Shown here piece by piece: positions 24,270-34,398 of a stretch of DNA of 64,000 nt. This DNA is from CAVSJJ01 sp963771015 (GTDB lineage: Bacteria > Actinomycetota > Actinomycetes > Actinomycetales > Dermatophilaceae): positions 744,001-808,000 of the forward strand of contig CAVYRN010000005.1 of NCBI GenBank assembly GCA_963771015.1, given 5' to 3'. The position numbers were made by a program, and so were the translations under genes. The notes under the pieces are model-generated. The model was not told the origin of the DNA. It saw nothing but the letters and a program-made list of their open reading frames with translations, and ran no database searches. The stretch's first letter is position 1; every line of letters starts with the position of its first letter.

Positions 24270-24430
24270 GCTCGCGTGGCCCGCACGGCTGGGGAACCGG
24301 GGCACGGCGCGAACATCGACTATGTCGACGTCTCAACTCTTCCATCGGCGTCGAGATTGCGTACAGTGGTGCCACGTCGGATCACCGACAATGACGGCAA
24401 CCCGCCAGGGGTGGGGGGAGGTTGGGTCAC

Positions 24431-25537
24431 ATGTCGCTGCCTGCGCGCCCGCGGCTTGCCGCGCCGGCACCCACCGCCGAAGACCCCCCAAGGCCACCGA
24501 CTCCGACCATCGCCGCCGACACTGCGGCCGAGATCATTCTCGGCAGCGCCTGGCCGGTCTCGCCCGGCGACGACAGCGCGGCCCGGATGTACCTCGCCCT
24601 CGTCCGTCACCCCCAGCCATCACGCAAGGTGCTGCGCGGAGAGGGCTTCACCCCGACGCAGATCGAGCGGGGTCTGGCCCTCCTCGAGAGCAGAGGCCTG
24701 GTCTCGGTCGACGGCTCCGACTCGATCGACGTCCCCTCTCCCGACATGACCCTGCCGACGTATGCCGCGTCCCTGGAGCAACAGGCCGTCACCTCGCGCT
24801 CGGCCGTCCAAGGCCTCACCCAGCTCTACCGGCTGGCCCGCGCCGAGAGCCCCGGCACGCTCAGCGCGGCCGGCATCGGTCTGCTCGGCTCGCCGCTCGA
24901 GATCGAGCAGGCCCGCTGGGAGGTCATCTCGCTCGCCCGCTCGACGCTGCTCCGGGTGTTCGCGCTCGGACCCGGAACGGAGGGAACGGTCCTCGGCCTG
25001 GCCAACGAGCTCGCCGAAGCGGCCGGGCCGTCCGGGCCGCTGGCCCGGGTACCCGACCGCCGAGCCGTCTTCGACGCCACCATCCTCGAGACCGACGGCG
25101 CCCTGGACACCCTCGGCCGACTGGCCGAGGCGGGTGTCGAGGTCCGCATCGCCGCCCGCGTCCCCTGCTCCGCCGTCGTCTCCGACCGCGCGGTAGTCGT
25201 CGACCTCAGCCATCTCGACCCGACCGGCTTCGGCTCGATGTTCATCCGCCACCGCCCCCTCGTCCAGGTCGTGCGGCTCATCGCCGAGGGCGTCCACGAC
25301 TCCGGGAGCTCGCTGTCGCGGGCACTTGCGGCGGAGGCGCCCCACCACTGGCTCGACGCCCGGGACCGCCAGATCCTGCTCCTCATCGCCGCCGGGGCGA
25401 CCGACACGATGATCGCCAGACAGGTGCGCATCAGCCAGCGCACGGTCGAGCGCCGACTGCGGGCGATCATGGACGAGCTCGGAGCGACGACCCGCTTCCA
25501 GGCGGGGGTACAGGCAGCGAAGCGGGGCCTGATCTGA
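24431..25537 (+). CDS. LuxR-type transcriptional regulator with TrmB-like N-terminus
   Basis: This 368-residue regulator ends in a LuxR-type helix-turn-helix: DRQILLLIAAGATDTMIARQ, then SQRTVERRLRAIMDELGATT. The N-terminal part (about residues 45-100) looks like a winged-helix arm of the TrmB kind (GFTPTQIERGLALLESRGLV). The middle (about 150-300) resembles the effector or PLD-like region seen in actinobacterial relatives. ATG 24431 has GGGGAGG 9 bases upstream; a TTG at 24422 is less likely. TACAGT at 24362-24367 could be its -10 element. It is related to the regulator at 29485-30327. The target genes are unknown. Confidence 0.75.
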   Translation: MSLPARPRLAAPAPTAEDPPRPPTPTIAADTAAEIILGSAWPVSPGDDSAARMYLALVRHPQPSRKVLRGEGFTPTQIERGLALLESRGLVSVDGSDSIDVPSPDMTLPTYAASLEQQAVTSRSAVQGLTQLYRLARAESPGTLSAAGIGLLGSPLEIEQARWEVISLARSTLLRVFALGPGTEGTVLGLANELAEAAGPSGPLARVPDRRAVFDATILETDGALDTLGRLAEAGVEVRIAARVPCSAVVSDRAVVVDLSHLDPTGFGSMFIRHRPLVQVVRLIAEGVHDSGSSLSRALAAEAPHHWLDARDRQILLLIAAGATDTMIARQVRISQRTVERRLRAIMDELGATTRFQAGVQAAKRGLI

Positions 25538-25659
25538 CCTCCCGACGACGGTGCCCACCGGCCCGGTCGGGGGGTATCGGCGGCGACCTTGCCCGGCGGC
25601 AGATAAACTGATGCGTTCTCGGCGCCCGAAGGCCGCGATCCGGCAAGGAGTATCCCCGC

Positions 25660-27867
25660 GTGACCACCGTTCGACCCAGAGTGACGGAAGCCTCGGCCGA
25701 GGCCGCACATGAGGTCCATCTCGAGCAGGCCCACGTCGACCGGGTGTATGCCGAGCTGGCCAAGGCGAGCGAGCGTGCCGCCCACGTCGAGGCCGATGGG
25801 CTCGCCCGTGGCCGCACCGACCGGGTCGGCGACGTTCGCGACGAGGAGATGACCGGCCTGTTCGAGCGGGACGCCCTCGTCTTCGCCGCCGCCCGCCGCC
25901 GTTCGACCATCGAGCGGCAGTACGAGGGTCTCGTCTTCGGCCGCCTCGACCTCGAGGCCCGCGGCGCGGGCGTCGAACGCGAGGTCCGGCACATCGGCCG
26001 GCTGGGGGTCCGCGACGACGACTACGAGCCGCTGGTCATCGACTGGCGTGCCCCCGCCGCCGCGCCGTTCTACCGGGCGACCCCCGTCGACCCGATGGGT
26101 GTCGTCCGCCGGCGGGTGCTCCGATGCCGCGGTCCGCGGGTCGTCGGCGTCGAGGACGACCTCATGGTCCCCGAGCCCCCGGAGGACCTCGTCGTCGTCG
26201 GGGACGGGGCCCTCATCGCAGCCCTCACCCGCAGCCGTGGTGACCGGATGCGCGACATCGTCGCCACGATCCAGCGCAGCCAGGACGAGGCGATACGCGC
26301 ACCGTCCCGGGGCGTCACCGAGATCACCGGCGGCCCCGGCACCGGCAAGACGGTCGTCGCGCTGCACCGCGCGGCATACCTGCTGTATGCCGAACGCCGC
26401 CGCTTCGAGGCCGGTGGCGTCCTCGTCGTCGGACCATCGGCCGCATACACGGCCTACATCGAACGGGTCCTGCCCTCGCTCGGGGAGGAGTCGGTCGCGC
26501 TTCGGGCCGTCGGCGACCTCGTCGACGGCGTCACCGCCGCGCGGCTCGACGACCCGGAGGTCGCTGCCGTCAAGGGCTCGCTGCGGATCCGACGGGTTCT
26601 CTCCCACGCGGCCGCCGAGCCGCCTGAGGGGGCGCCGTCGACGTTCCGCGCCTTCATCGCCGGACACGCGGTCCGGCTCGGCGAGCAGGACCTCCGCCGG
26701 GTACGCCGCCAGGTGCTGCGTAGCCACCAGCACAACCTCGCGACGGAGCCGGCTCGCGCCGCCCTCGCGGACGCGGCCTGGCGGGCCGTCCGGTCCGGGG
26801 AGCGCGACGACTTCCTCGATGCCTTCGAGTCCTCCCGCGATGTCGACGAGTTCATGGCCGCGTGGTGGCGCCAGCTCGACGCACGGGAGGTGCTGCTCAC
26901 TCTGGCCGACACCGACCACGCCTACGCGATGTCCCGCGGTGTCCTCGACCACGAGGAGGCCGCTGCCCTCGCCTACTCCCTGCGCGAGACGCTCAGCCTC
27001 GGAACCTGGTCGGTGGCCGACGTGGCCCTCATCGACGACCTCACCGCACGGCTGGCGGTGGTCCAAGCGCCGCCTGCCGAGGAGGTCGGCTTCTACGACA
27101 TCGAGGAGCTCGACAGCCTCTCGCCGTACGGGCCTGACGGGCTCTCGGGCGGGCGCGGTTGGAGCGACGCGGAGGCCGCCGCCGCGGTCCTCACGCCCGA
27201 GACGGTCCGCGAACGGCTGCTCATGGGCACCATCGGACGTCCGGGGGGCTACGCCCACGTCCTCGTCGACGAGGCCCAGGACCTCTCGCCCATGCAGTGG
27301 CGGATGCTCGGCCGCCGGGGTCGGGCCGCGTCATGGACCATCGTCGGCGACGCCGCCCAGGCGTCCTGGGCCGACGGCGCCGAGGCCGCCCGCGCCCGCG
27401 ACGACGCCCTCGCCGGACAGCCGCGCCAGGCGTTCCATCTCGACACGAACTATCGCAACGCCCGCGAGATCTTCGACTATGCCCGGGACGTCATCCTGCC
27501 GTGGGTGCCGGACGCCGACATCCCGAAAGCGGTGCGCGAGACGGGCGTCGACCCCCTCGACCTCAGCGTCGACGGCTCCGTCGCCGAGGCCGCCGAGTCG
27601 GCTCTCGAGGACCTGGTCGAAGCCGTCGAGGGGTCGATCGCCCTGATCACGCCTCGCCGCTGGGCAGACCGGGTCGCCCATCTCGACGGAGTCGCCGACG
27701 GTCGGGTTCGAGTCATCGACCCACTGTCGAGCAAGGGCCTGGAGTGGGACGCCACCCTCGTCCTCGACCCGGCGGCCATCATCGAGGAGTCGCCGGGCGG
27801 GGTCAGGGTGCTCTACGTCGCCCTCACCCGCGCCGCCCACCGGATGAGCGTCGTCCGGCCGAACTGA
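25660..27867 (+). CDS. helD: HelD-family RNA polymerase-recycling ATPase
   Basis: This 735-residue superfamily 1 helicase-like protein fits actinobacterial (class II) HelD, which inserts into stalled RNA polymerase and releases it from nucleic acid with NTP. The N-terminal coiled-coil arm is rich in Glu, Ala and Arg (about residues 5-65). Walker A is GGPGTGKT at about 224-231, Walker B LVDEAQDLSPMQW near 537, and the C-terminal motif VTLVLDP-like segment and LYVALTRAAHRM close the second RecA domain. GTG 25660 has AAGGAG 10 bases upstream. Some relatives (HelR) confer rifamycin tolerance; that trait cannot be assigned from sequence. It converges on purA. Confidence 0.88.
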   Translation: MTTVRPRVTEASAEAAHEVHLEQAHVDRVYAELAKASERAAHVEADGLARGRTDRVGDVRDEEMTGLFERDALVFAAARRRSTIERQYEGLVFGRLDLEARGAGVEREVRHIGRLGVRDDDYEPLVIDWRAPAAAPFYRATPVDPMGVVRRRVLRCRGPRVVGVEDDLMVPEPPEDLVVVGDGALIAALTRSRGDRMRDIVATIQRSQDEAIRAPSRGVTEITGGPGTGKTVVALHRAAYLLYAERRRFEAGGVLVVGPSAAYTAYIERVLPSLGEESVALRAVGDLVDGVTAARLDDPEVAAVKGSLRIRRVLSHAAAEPPEGAPSTFRAFIAGHAVRLGEQDLRRVRRQVLRSHQHNLATEPARAALADAAWRAVRSGERDDFLDAFESSRDVDEFMAAWWRQLDAREVLLTLADTDHAYAMSRGVLDHEEAAALAYSLRETLSLGTWSVADVALIDDLTARLAVVQAPPAEEVGFYDIEELDSLSPYGPDGLSGGRGWSDAEAAAAVLTPETVRERLLMGTIGRPGGYAHVLVDEAQDLSPMQWRMLGRRGRAASWTIVGDAAQASWADGAEAARARDDALAGQPRQAFHLDTNYRNAREIFDYARDVILPWVPDADIPKAVRETGVDPLDLSVDGSVAEAAESALEDLVEAVEGSIALITPRRWADRVAHLDGVADGRVRVIDPLSSKGLEWDATLVLDPAAIIEESPGGVRVLYVALTRAAHRMSVVRPN

Positions 27868-28010
27868 CCGCATTCATCACCGTTGGGGTAGTGCCTCCGC
27901 CGCCGTAGCCTGCGAGAATCCTGGACAGCACGGTGGTGGTCGGCATCGGCAACCTCGTGCAGCAGGCAGGTCACGGCGACCGCGGGAACCGGACGCCATG
28001 GCCGGAACCT

Positions 28011-28060
28011 CGGGCTTCGGGGTCCACGGGTACCGCCTCCACCGTGGGCCCCGAAGCCCG
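28011..28060. terminator. Long hairpin between convergent helD and purA
   Basis: Arms at 28011-28029 and 28042-28060 pair over 19 bases with a single G-T pair around a 12-base loop. It lies in the 268-base gap between two genes that point at each other, so it probably works as a bidirectional terminator. I see no gene in the rest of that gap. Confidence 0.75.
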
Positions 28061-28135
28061 ATCCACGGCGACCATGCCACGTCGACGCCGGCGGACAGCG
28101 TTGGGCGGGTGAGCGGGGTCGGCCGCGGCCCGACG

Positions 28136-29437
28136 TCAGCCCAGCAGCGCGAACCTCTCGATGATCTCGTGTCGGCCCGGACCGACGCCGATCGCCGAGA
28201 TGCGCGCGCCGACGAGCTCCTCGAGCCGCAGGACGTACGCCTGGGCGTTGGTCGGCAGCTCGTCGAAGGTCCGGACCTGGGTGACGTCCTCCCCCCACCC
28301 GTCGAGCTCCTCGTATATCGGCCGGGCATGGTGGAAGTCGCTCTGACCGGCCGGCATCTCGTCATGCCGGACGCCGTCGATCTCGTAGGCGACGCAGATC
28401 GGCACCTTCGCCAGGCCGGTGAGCACATCGAGCTTGGTGAGCACGAAGTCGGTGACGCCGTTGATCCGCGTGGCGTAGCGTCCGACGACGGCGTCGGCCC
28501 AGCCGCACCGGCGCGGCCGGCCCGTCGTCGTGCCGTACTCGCCGCCTGCCTGGCGCAGGTGTTCGCCCATGTCGTCGAGCAGCTCGGTGGGGAACGGCCC
28601 CTCACCGACCCGGGTCGTGTAGGCCTTGAAGACGGCGATGACCCGCGACACCCGGGTCGGGGCGATGCCCGACCCGGTGCAGGCGCCGCCGGCCGTGGCG
28701 CTCGAGGACGTGACGAACGGGTACGTCCCGTGGTCGACATCGAGGAGCGTCGCCTGGCCGGCCTCGAGAAGGACCGTCCGCCCCTGCGACAGGGCGGTGT
28801 CGAGGACGAGCGAGGTGTCGGCGACCATCGGCCGCAGCCGCTCGGCATACCCGAGCAGCTCCTCGACGACGGCGTCGGCATCGGCGGCCCGGGTGTTGTA
28901 GATCTTGACGAGCACCTGGTTCTTCAGCCGCAGGGCGGCCTCGACCTTCTGCCGCAGGATGTGCTCGTCGAACAGGTCCTGGACCCGGATGCCGACCCGC
29001 GACATCTTGTCGGCATAGGTCGGTCCGATGCCCCGGCCCGTGGTGCCGATCTTGCGGGCTCCGAGGAAGCGCTCGGTCACCTTGTCGAGGACACGGTTGT
29101 ACGGCGGGATGAGGTGGGCGTTGGAGCTGACGAGCAGCCGCGAGGTGTCCACCCCGCGCGCCTGGAGCCCGTCGAGCTCGGCGAAGAGCACCTCGAGGTC
29201 GATGACGACACCGTTGCCGATGACCGGCGTGCAGCCCGGGGTGAGGATGCCCGAGGGCAGCAGGTGGAGCGCGTACTTCTCGGTGCGTCCGTCATCCCCC
29301 TCGATGACGACGGTGTGGCCGGCGTTGTTGCCCCCGTTGAACTTGACGACGTAGTCGACGTCGCTGCCCATGAGGTCGGTCGCCTTGCCCTTGCCCTCGT
29401 CGCCCCACTGGGCACCGACGAGCACGACTGCCGGCAT
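28136..29437 (-). CDS. purA: Adenylosuccinate synthetase
   Basis: The 433-residue enzyme makes adenylosuccinate from IMP, aspartate and GTP, the first step toward AMP. The N-terminus has the phosphate loop WGDEGKGKATD (residues 9-19), then GGNNAGHTVV near 36, TGRGIGPTYADK near 127 and QGRTVLLEAGQATLLDVDHGTYPFVTSS in the middle (the family's EGAQG is EAGQA here). The end has VRTFDELPTNAQAYV. Length is normal. It stands alone, with a LuxR-type gene 47 bases upstream in the same direction, and overlaps no purine neighbour. Confidence 0.96.
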   Translation of the reverse strand: MPAVVLVGAQWGDEGKGKATDLMGSDVDYVVKFNGGNNAGHTVVIEGDDGRTEKYALHLLPSGILTPGCTPVIGNGVVIDLEVLFAELDGLQARGVDTSRLLVSSNAHLIPPYNRVLDKVTERFLGARKIGTTGRGIGPTYADKMSRVGIRVQDLFDEHILRQKVEAALRLKNQVLVKIYNTRAADADAVVEELLGYAERLRPMVADTSLVLDTALSQGRTVLLEAGQATLLDVDHGTYPFVTSSSATAGGACTGSGIAPTRVSRVIAVFKAYTTRVGEGPFPTELLDDMGEHLRQAGGEYGTTTGRPRRCGWADAVVGRYATRINGVTDFVLTKLDVLTGLAKVPICVAYEIDGVRHDEMPAGQSDFHHARPIYEELDGWGEDVTQVRTFDELPTNAQAYVLRLEELVGARISAIGVGPGRHEIIERFALLG

Positions 29438-29484
29438 ACCCGGCTCCTTCCCTGGATGACGTGCGTTCGTGTGGCTGTCGCAGC

Positions 29485-30327
29485 CTAACGTCCGGGGCGG
29501 CGGCGATGTCCGGCCCGGTCAACGCCCGCCCGTTCAACGGCCGCCCCGAGCTGGAACCGCGTCTCGACCCCGTGAACGGCCATGAGGCGGGCCACCCGTC
29601 GGCGGACCGTGCGCAGCCCGATGCCGAGGTAGCGCGCGATCGCCTCATCCTTCAGGCCCATCCCGAGCAGCTTGACGAGGCGCTCGTCGGCGTCCTCGTC
29701 CTCCGGGGCCACCGGCACCGGCAGCGCCCGCTCCCAGGCGAGGTCGAAGTATGCCGTGTACGCCTCGACGACGATCCTCTCGCGGGTCATGACGTAGCCG
29801 GAGGACATCTCGCCCCAGCGGGCGAGGCCGACGACGGCGTCGGACCCGAAGACCGCGAACTCCGTCGCCGCCTCGGCAATGACCCGCTGTTCCTCGCCGA
29901 TCGCGGCCCAGCCGTGGATCCAGCGCAGCCCATGCGGCGTGCCCAGCGCGGACACCGGGTAGATCGCCCGCTGAACGAGGCCATCGCGGATCCGGGCCTC
30001 GTTGTCGCGCATCGTCAGCTCCTCGAGCGCCGGTCCCTCGTCGACGGCCATGACGTAGCTGCGGGTCACCCCGGTCGTGTCGCGGAGCAGCCGCGAGACG
30101 ACCCCGGCCGTCAGCTCGGCGGAGAGCGCCTCGACCGGCGACCCGGGGCCGCCGTCGGCGCCGCGGCTGCCGAGCAGGCTCAGCGCCTCGGTGGCGACGG
30201 CGAGGTCGCGGCGGCGCTCCTCCAGCCAGCCGGCCTCACGCGCGAGGAAGCGCTCCAGGAGCCGCTGCGGCTCGCGGTCGGCGCCGGCCGGCAGCGAGTC
30301 GGTGTGGCTGCGGTCCTTCGCTGGCAC
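29485..30327 (-). CDS. LuxR-type transcriptional regulator
   Basis: This 280-residue protein ends in a LuxR helix-turn-helix with LGMGLKDEAIARYLGIGLRTVRRRVARLM (about residues 215-243), then GVETRFQLGAAVERAG. The N-terminal helix region (EPQRLLERFLAREAGWLEERRRDL) and middle effector domain resemble the regulator at 24431-25537, so they are paralogues. GTG 30327 has GGAGG 6 bases upstream. A palindrome overlapping its putative -10 suggests autoregulation. A purA promoter may depend on it or not; nothing links them beyond order. Confidence 0.75.
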   Translation of the reverse strand: MPAKDRSHTDSLPAGADREPQRLLERFLAREAGWLEERRRDLAVATEALSLLGSRGADGGPGSPVEALSAELTAGVVSRLLRDTTGVTRSYVMAVDEGPALEELTMRDNEARIRDGLVQRAIYPVSALGTPHGLRWIHGWAAIGEEQRVIAEAATEFAVFGSDAVVGLARWGEMSSGYVMTRERIVVEAYTAYFDLAWERALPVPVAPEDEDADERLVKLLGMGLKDEAIARYLGIGLRTVRRRVARLMAVHGVETRFQLGAAVERAGVDRAGHRRRPGR

Positions 30328-30373
30328 CGCCGGCCTCCAGGGTGTGACGAGGGCATGAGCACGAGATACCGGC

Positions 30374-30393
30374 AGGATAGTGCCATTGGCACT
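30374..30393 (-). promoter_or_regulatory. Palindrome overlapping the putative -10 of the LuxR-type gene
   Basis: AGTGCCATTGGCACT at 30379-30393 is a perfect palindrome with 7-base arms. On the minus strand TATCCT (30379-30374) directly follows and shares its last base, and looks like a -10 element about 47 bases before the start codon. The dyad is a candidate operator for the regulator itself. A related GTGG-N2-CCAC dyad beside the -10 of the paralogue at about 24367 gives weak support. Confidence 0.45.
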
Positions 30394-30509
30394 TTACGGT
30401 CGCCCGACGGGGGTTTTGGGGGCACAATGTGTAGTGCGTGGTTGTGGCGGCAGGGGCGCCGATACCGCGAGTGAGTGCGCCGCGTGGCGCAGGCTCCCTG
30501 GCAGGGGCC

Positions 30510-30544
30510 GAGAGGGGCCCGAACCACTGGTTCGGGCCCCTCTC
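30510..30544 (-). terminator. Terminator hairpin after fba
   Basis: Arms at 30510-30526 and 30528-30544 are perfect 17-base complements around one C. The hairpin ends 29 bases after the fba stop, reading on the minus strand, and is one of the strongest in the window. Confidence 0.8.
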
Positions 30545-30572
30545 TCGTGCCGTTGCGGGCCGGTCACCTCGC

Positions 30573-31604
<1,032 letters not shown>

Positions 31605-31785
31605 GATGCTTCTCCCTTGGGTCGGATGGCGTTACGCCCAAATCCTTCCACGTTCGCTCACCTGGTCGCGCTGCGCAGACAGCGGCGAGACGGTAGGCCG
31701 CACGGCACGACGGCGCCCGGTGTCCAAGATCACGCTTGCGGGTGTTGGATGGTGCTCGGATGTCTCGTCACCTGGAGCCCCGTCG

Positions 31786-33441
31786 ATGACTACCGGCACG
31801 CCCGCCCTCGACCGCCGCGACGCCTCCTTCGCCGCCCTCGGCGAACCCTTCGACCTGCTCGTCATCGGCGGCGGCGTCAACGGCCTGGCCATCGCGTGGG
31901 ACGCCTCGCTCGCCGGGCTGCGGACCGTCGTCGTCGACAAGGGCGACTGGGGCAGCGGTACCTCGTCGCGGTCCTCCCGGATGATCCACGGGGGCCTGAA
32001 GTACCTCGAGCGGTACGACGTGCGCCTCGTCCGGGAGTCGCTCCGCGACCGGGACTGGCTGCTCCAGCGGGCGCCCCACCTCGTCACACCGCTGCCGTTC
32101 GTGCTGCCCTTCTACGACCGGAACCGCCACCCACCGGCCGTGCTGCGCGCCGGCATGGTCGCCTACGACATCCTCTCCCTCGGCAAGTCGGTGCCGCGGC
32201 ACGAGGTCCTCACCCGGGAGGAGATGCTGCGGCGGCTGCCCGGTATCTCGGCGGTGGGTCTGACGGGGGGCGCCCGGTACTACGACGCGCAGGTCGAGTA
32301 CACCGAGCGGCTCTGCGCCGAGCTCATGCTCGCCGCCCGCCACGCCGGAGCGGTCACCCTCAACCACACGAGGGTGACGGCGCTCGAGACAGCGGGGTCG
32401 GCGGTCGGCGGGGCGAGGGTCGTCGACGGGCTGACCGGCCGAGAACACCGGATCCAGGCGGGCGCGACGCTCAACGTCACCGGCGCGTGGGTCGACGACG
32501 TCGTCGCCGGCACGAGCGCGGCGAGCCGCCGGTGGATCGGCGGGACGAAGGGAACCCACCTCGTCGTCGGGCCCTTCGAGGGCGCCCCCGACGACGCCGT
32601 GTACTTCGAGTCCGAGGACGGCAGGCCGATGACGGTCATCCCCTGGCTCGGGATGTACCTCATCGGCAGCACCGACAAGCGCTTCGCCGGCGACCTCGAC
32701 ACCGTCTCGGCGGACGAGGAGGAGATCGGCTACATCCTCCGTGAGACCAACACCCTCTTCCCGCTGGCCGACCTCACCGAGGACTGGGTCGTCTATGCCC
32801 ACACCGGGGTTCGCCCCCTCCCCCATGTCGGCGCCGAGCGAACGGCCGACACCTCCGGTCGGCACGAGATCCACGACCATGGACCCGAGCTCGCCGGCCT
32901 CTACAGCGTCGTCGGCGGCAGGCTGACGACGTTCCGCTCCCTCGCCAAGCATGCGCTGCAGCTGCTCCGGGGCCGGATGCCGGTCGGCCCGTCGCGGCTC
33001 GGCGACCAGCGCCTCCCCGGCTCCGGGCCGACGGCCGGGCTGCCGCCGGATCTGGACCCCGCACTCCGGGCGCGGCTCACCCGGATCTACGGCTCGCGTG
33101 CCGATCGGGTCCTGGCCCTCGCCGGAGAGGACCCCGGCCTGCTCGCGCCGCTCGGCGACCCCGCCGACGGTATGCCGGAGCCGGTCGACGGGCAGCCGTG
33201 CGCCGCGGAGGTGCTCCTCGCGGTCCGGGAGGAGGAGGCGGTCCACCTGGCCGACGTCCTGGCCCGCCGCACCATGGCCGGCCTGCACGCCGATCTCGGC
33301 CGGTCGGTCGCCGTGGCCGCCGCCGGCGTCATGGCGCCGGAGCTGGGCTGGAGCGACGAGGACATCGCGGCCGAGCTCGGCAGCTACGAGGGCTACCTCC
33401 GGCGGTTCGAACCGCCTTGGCAGCCGGTCCCGATGGAGTGA
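31786..33441 (+). CDS. glpD: Aerobic glycerol-3-phosphate dehydrogenase
   Basis: This 551-residue FAD enzyme oxidises glycerol 3-phosphate to dihydroxyacetone phosphate at the membrane and feeds electrons to quinones. FAD binding shows in LLVIGGGVNGLAIAWDASLAG (residues 25-45). The family segment GTSSRSSRMIHGGLKYLE follows near 63, ATLNVTGAWVD near 228 and HTGVRPLPH near 342. The C-terminal domain of the family is present to the end. ATG 31786 is chosen because TGGAG lies upstream and the dinucleotide fold begins soon after; the open frame runs further back without homology. Its product is one bond-forming step from the substrate of the adjacent aldolase. Confidence 0.94.
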   Translation: MTTGTPALDRRDASFAALGEPFDLLVIGGGVNGLAIAWDASLAGLRTVVVDKGDWGSGTSSRSSRMIHGGLKYLERYDVRLVRESLRDRDWLLQRAPHLVTPLPFVLPFYDRNRHPPAVLRAGMVAYDILSLGKSVPRHEVLTREEMLRRLPGISAVGLTGGARYYDAQVEYTERLCAELMLAARHAGAVTLNHTRVTALETAGSAVGGARVVDGLTGREHRIQAGATLNVTGAWVDDVVAGTSAASRRWIGGTKGTHLVVGPFEGAPDDAVYFESEDGRPMTVIPWLGMYLIGSTDKRFAGDLDTVSADEEEIGYILRETNTLFPLADLTEDWVVYAHTGVRPLPHVGAERTADTSGRHEIHDHGPELAGLYSVVGGRLTTFRSLAKHALQLLRGRMPVGPSRLGDQRLPGSGPTAGLPPDLDPALRARLTRIYGSRADRVLALAGEDPGLLAPLGDPADGMPEPVDGQPCAAEVLLAVREEEAVHLADVLARRTMAGLHADLGRSVAVAAAGVMAPELGWSDEDIAAELGSYEGYLRRFEPPWQPVPME

Positions 33442-33476
33442 CGACGCGGCCCCACCCAGCGGTATGCCGCCCCGGC

Positions 33477-34307
33477 CTACGGCTCGAGGAGGTACGGGGT
33501 CGTCGACGCGACCGCGTGCAGGCCGAGGGCCACGAGGATCGGGCGGCTGTCGGGCGAGCAGTCGACGCGGACGAGCGGGTAGCCGAGCTCGAGGGCGATC
33601 CGGGCCCGGTGGACGACGCCGGCCCGGTACAGGCCGCGCCGACGCCAGGCCGGGTCGGTCGTTCCCCCCCAGAACCCGCAGAAGTCGGTCCCCTCGCTCA
33701 ACCGCAGGAGGAGGTAGGACAGCACCGGCCCGGACGGCGGCACGCCGAGGTCATCAGGATCGCCCTGCTCGACGACGAAGATCCGGATGAGGTCGGGGCG
33801 GGACCGCTTCTCGGCACGCAGGTGCCCGTTCACCCACGCCGACCCCGTTCCCCAGACGGCGTCCATGAGGTCCGTGACCCGGCTCCAGTCGCCGTCGTCG
33901 TCGGCCCCGAACTCGCGGATCCGCACCCCCTCGGGCAGGGGCGCATCGTGGATGAGGTCGACGCACGAGCCGAGGACGAGCGCCTCCTCGTCATCGCGGA
34001 CGAAGCCGGCGGCGGCAAGCCGAGCACCGAGGTCGGCGGGCTCGTCGGTCGAGTACGTCTTCCACTCGACCCGCTGCCCGCGGTCTCGGAAGAACGCGAC
34101 CTGCCTGGCGATCCAGCCGTCTGGGTCGTCGCCCAGCCCCTCGGGGCACTCGATCATGGCCCCCTGCATGGCCGGGTCGGGCGGGTAGCTCCGTCGTACC
34201 GGGCCGTCGCGCTCGATGATGTTGCCCGGGGCGGCGTCGACATCGGAGAGTCGGACCTGCTGGTGGAAGGCGGCGAGCAGCGCCGCCGGCGTCATCGCAT
34301 CGGGCAT
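33477..34307 (-). CDS. GNAT-family acetyltransferase
   Basis: The 276-residue protein ends in a GNAT fold: VLSYLLLRLSEGTDFCGFWGGTTDPAWRRRGLYRAGVVHRA (about residues 200-240) holds the acetyl-CoA loop, with a recognisable but imperfect R/Q-x-x-G-x-G/A (RRRGLY). The N-terminal 130 residues are less conserved and may be a second, degenerate GNAT half, as in many actinobacterial members. The substrate is unknown. ATG 34307 and ATG 34295 are both possible. It converges on glpD with 35 bases between, one of which is a GTATGCCG site. Confidence 0.75.
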   Translation of the reverse strand: MPDAMTPAALLAAFHQQVRLSDVDAAPGNIIERDGPVRRSYPPDPAMQGAMIECPEGLGDDPDGWIARQVAFFRDRGQRVEWKTYSTDEPADLGARLAAAGFVRDDEEALVLGSCVDLIHDAPLPEGVRIREFGADDDGDWSRVTDLMDAVWGTGSAWVNGHLRAEKRSRPDLIRIFVVEQGDPDDLGVPPSGPVLSYLLLRLSEGTDFCGFWGGTTDPAWRRRGLYRAGVVHRARIALELGYPLVRVDCSPDSRPILVALGLHAVASTTPYLLEP

Positions 34308-34398
34308 GGGAGCAGTCAACCCCAGCCGGGGACCGAACTCATCACAGATTCCCGGCACCCACGACGCCGAGGGCACGACGGGCCGCGTGCGCCGGCCC

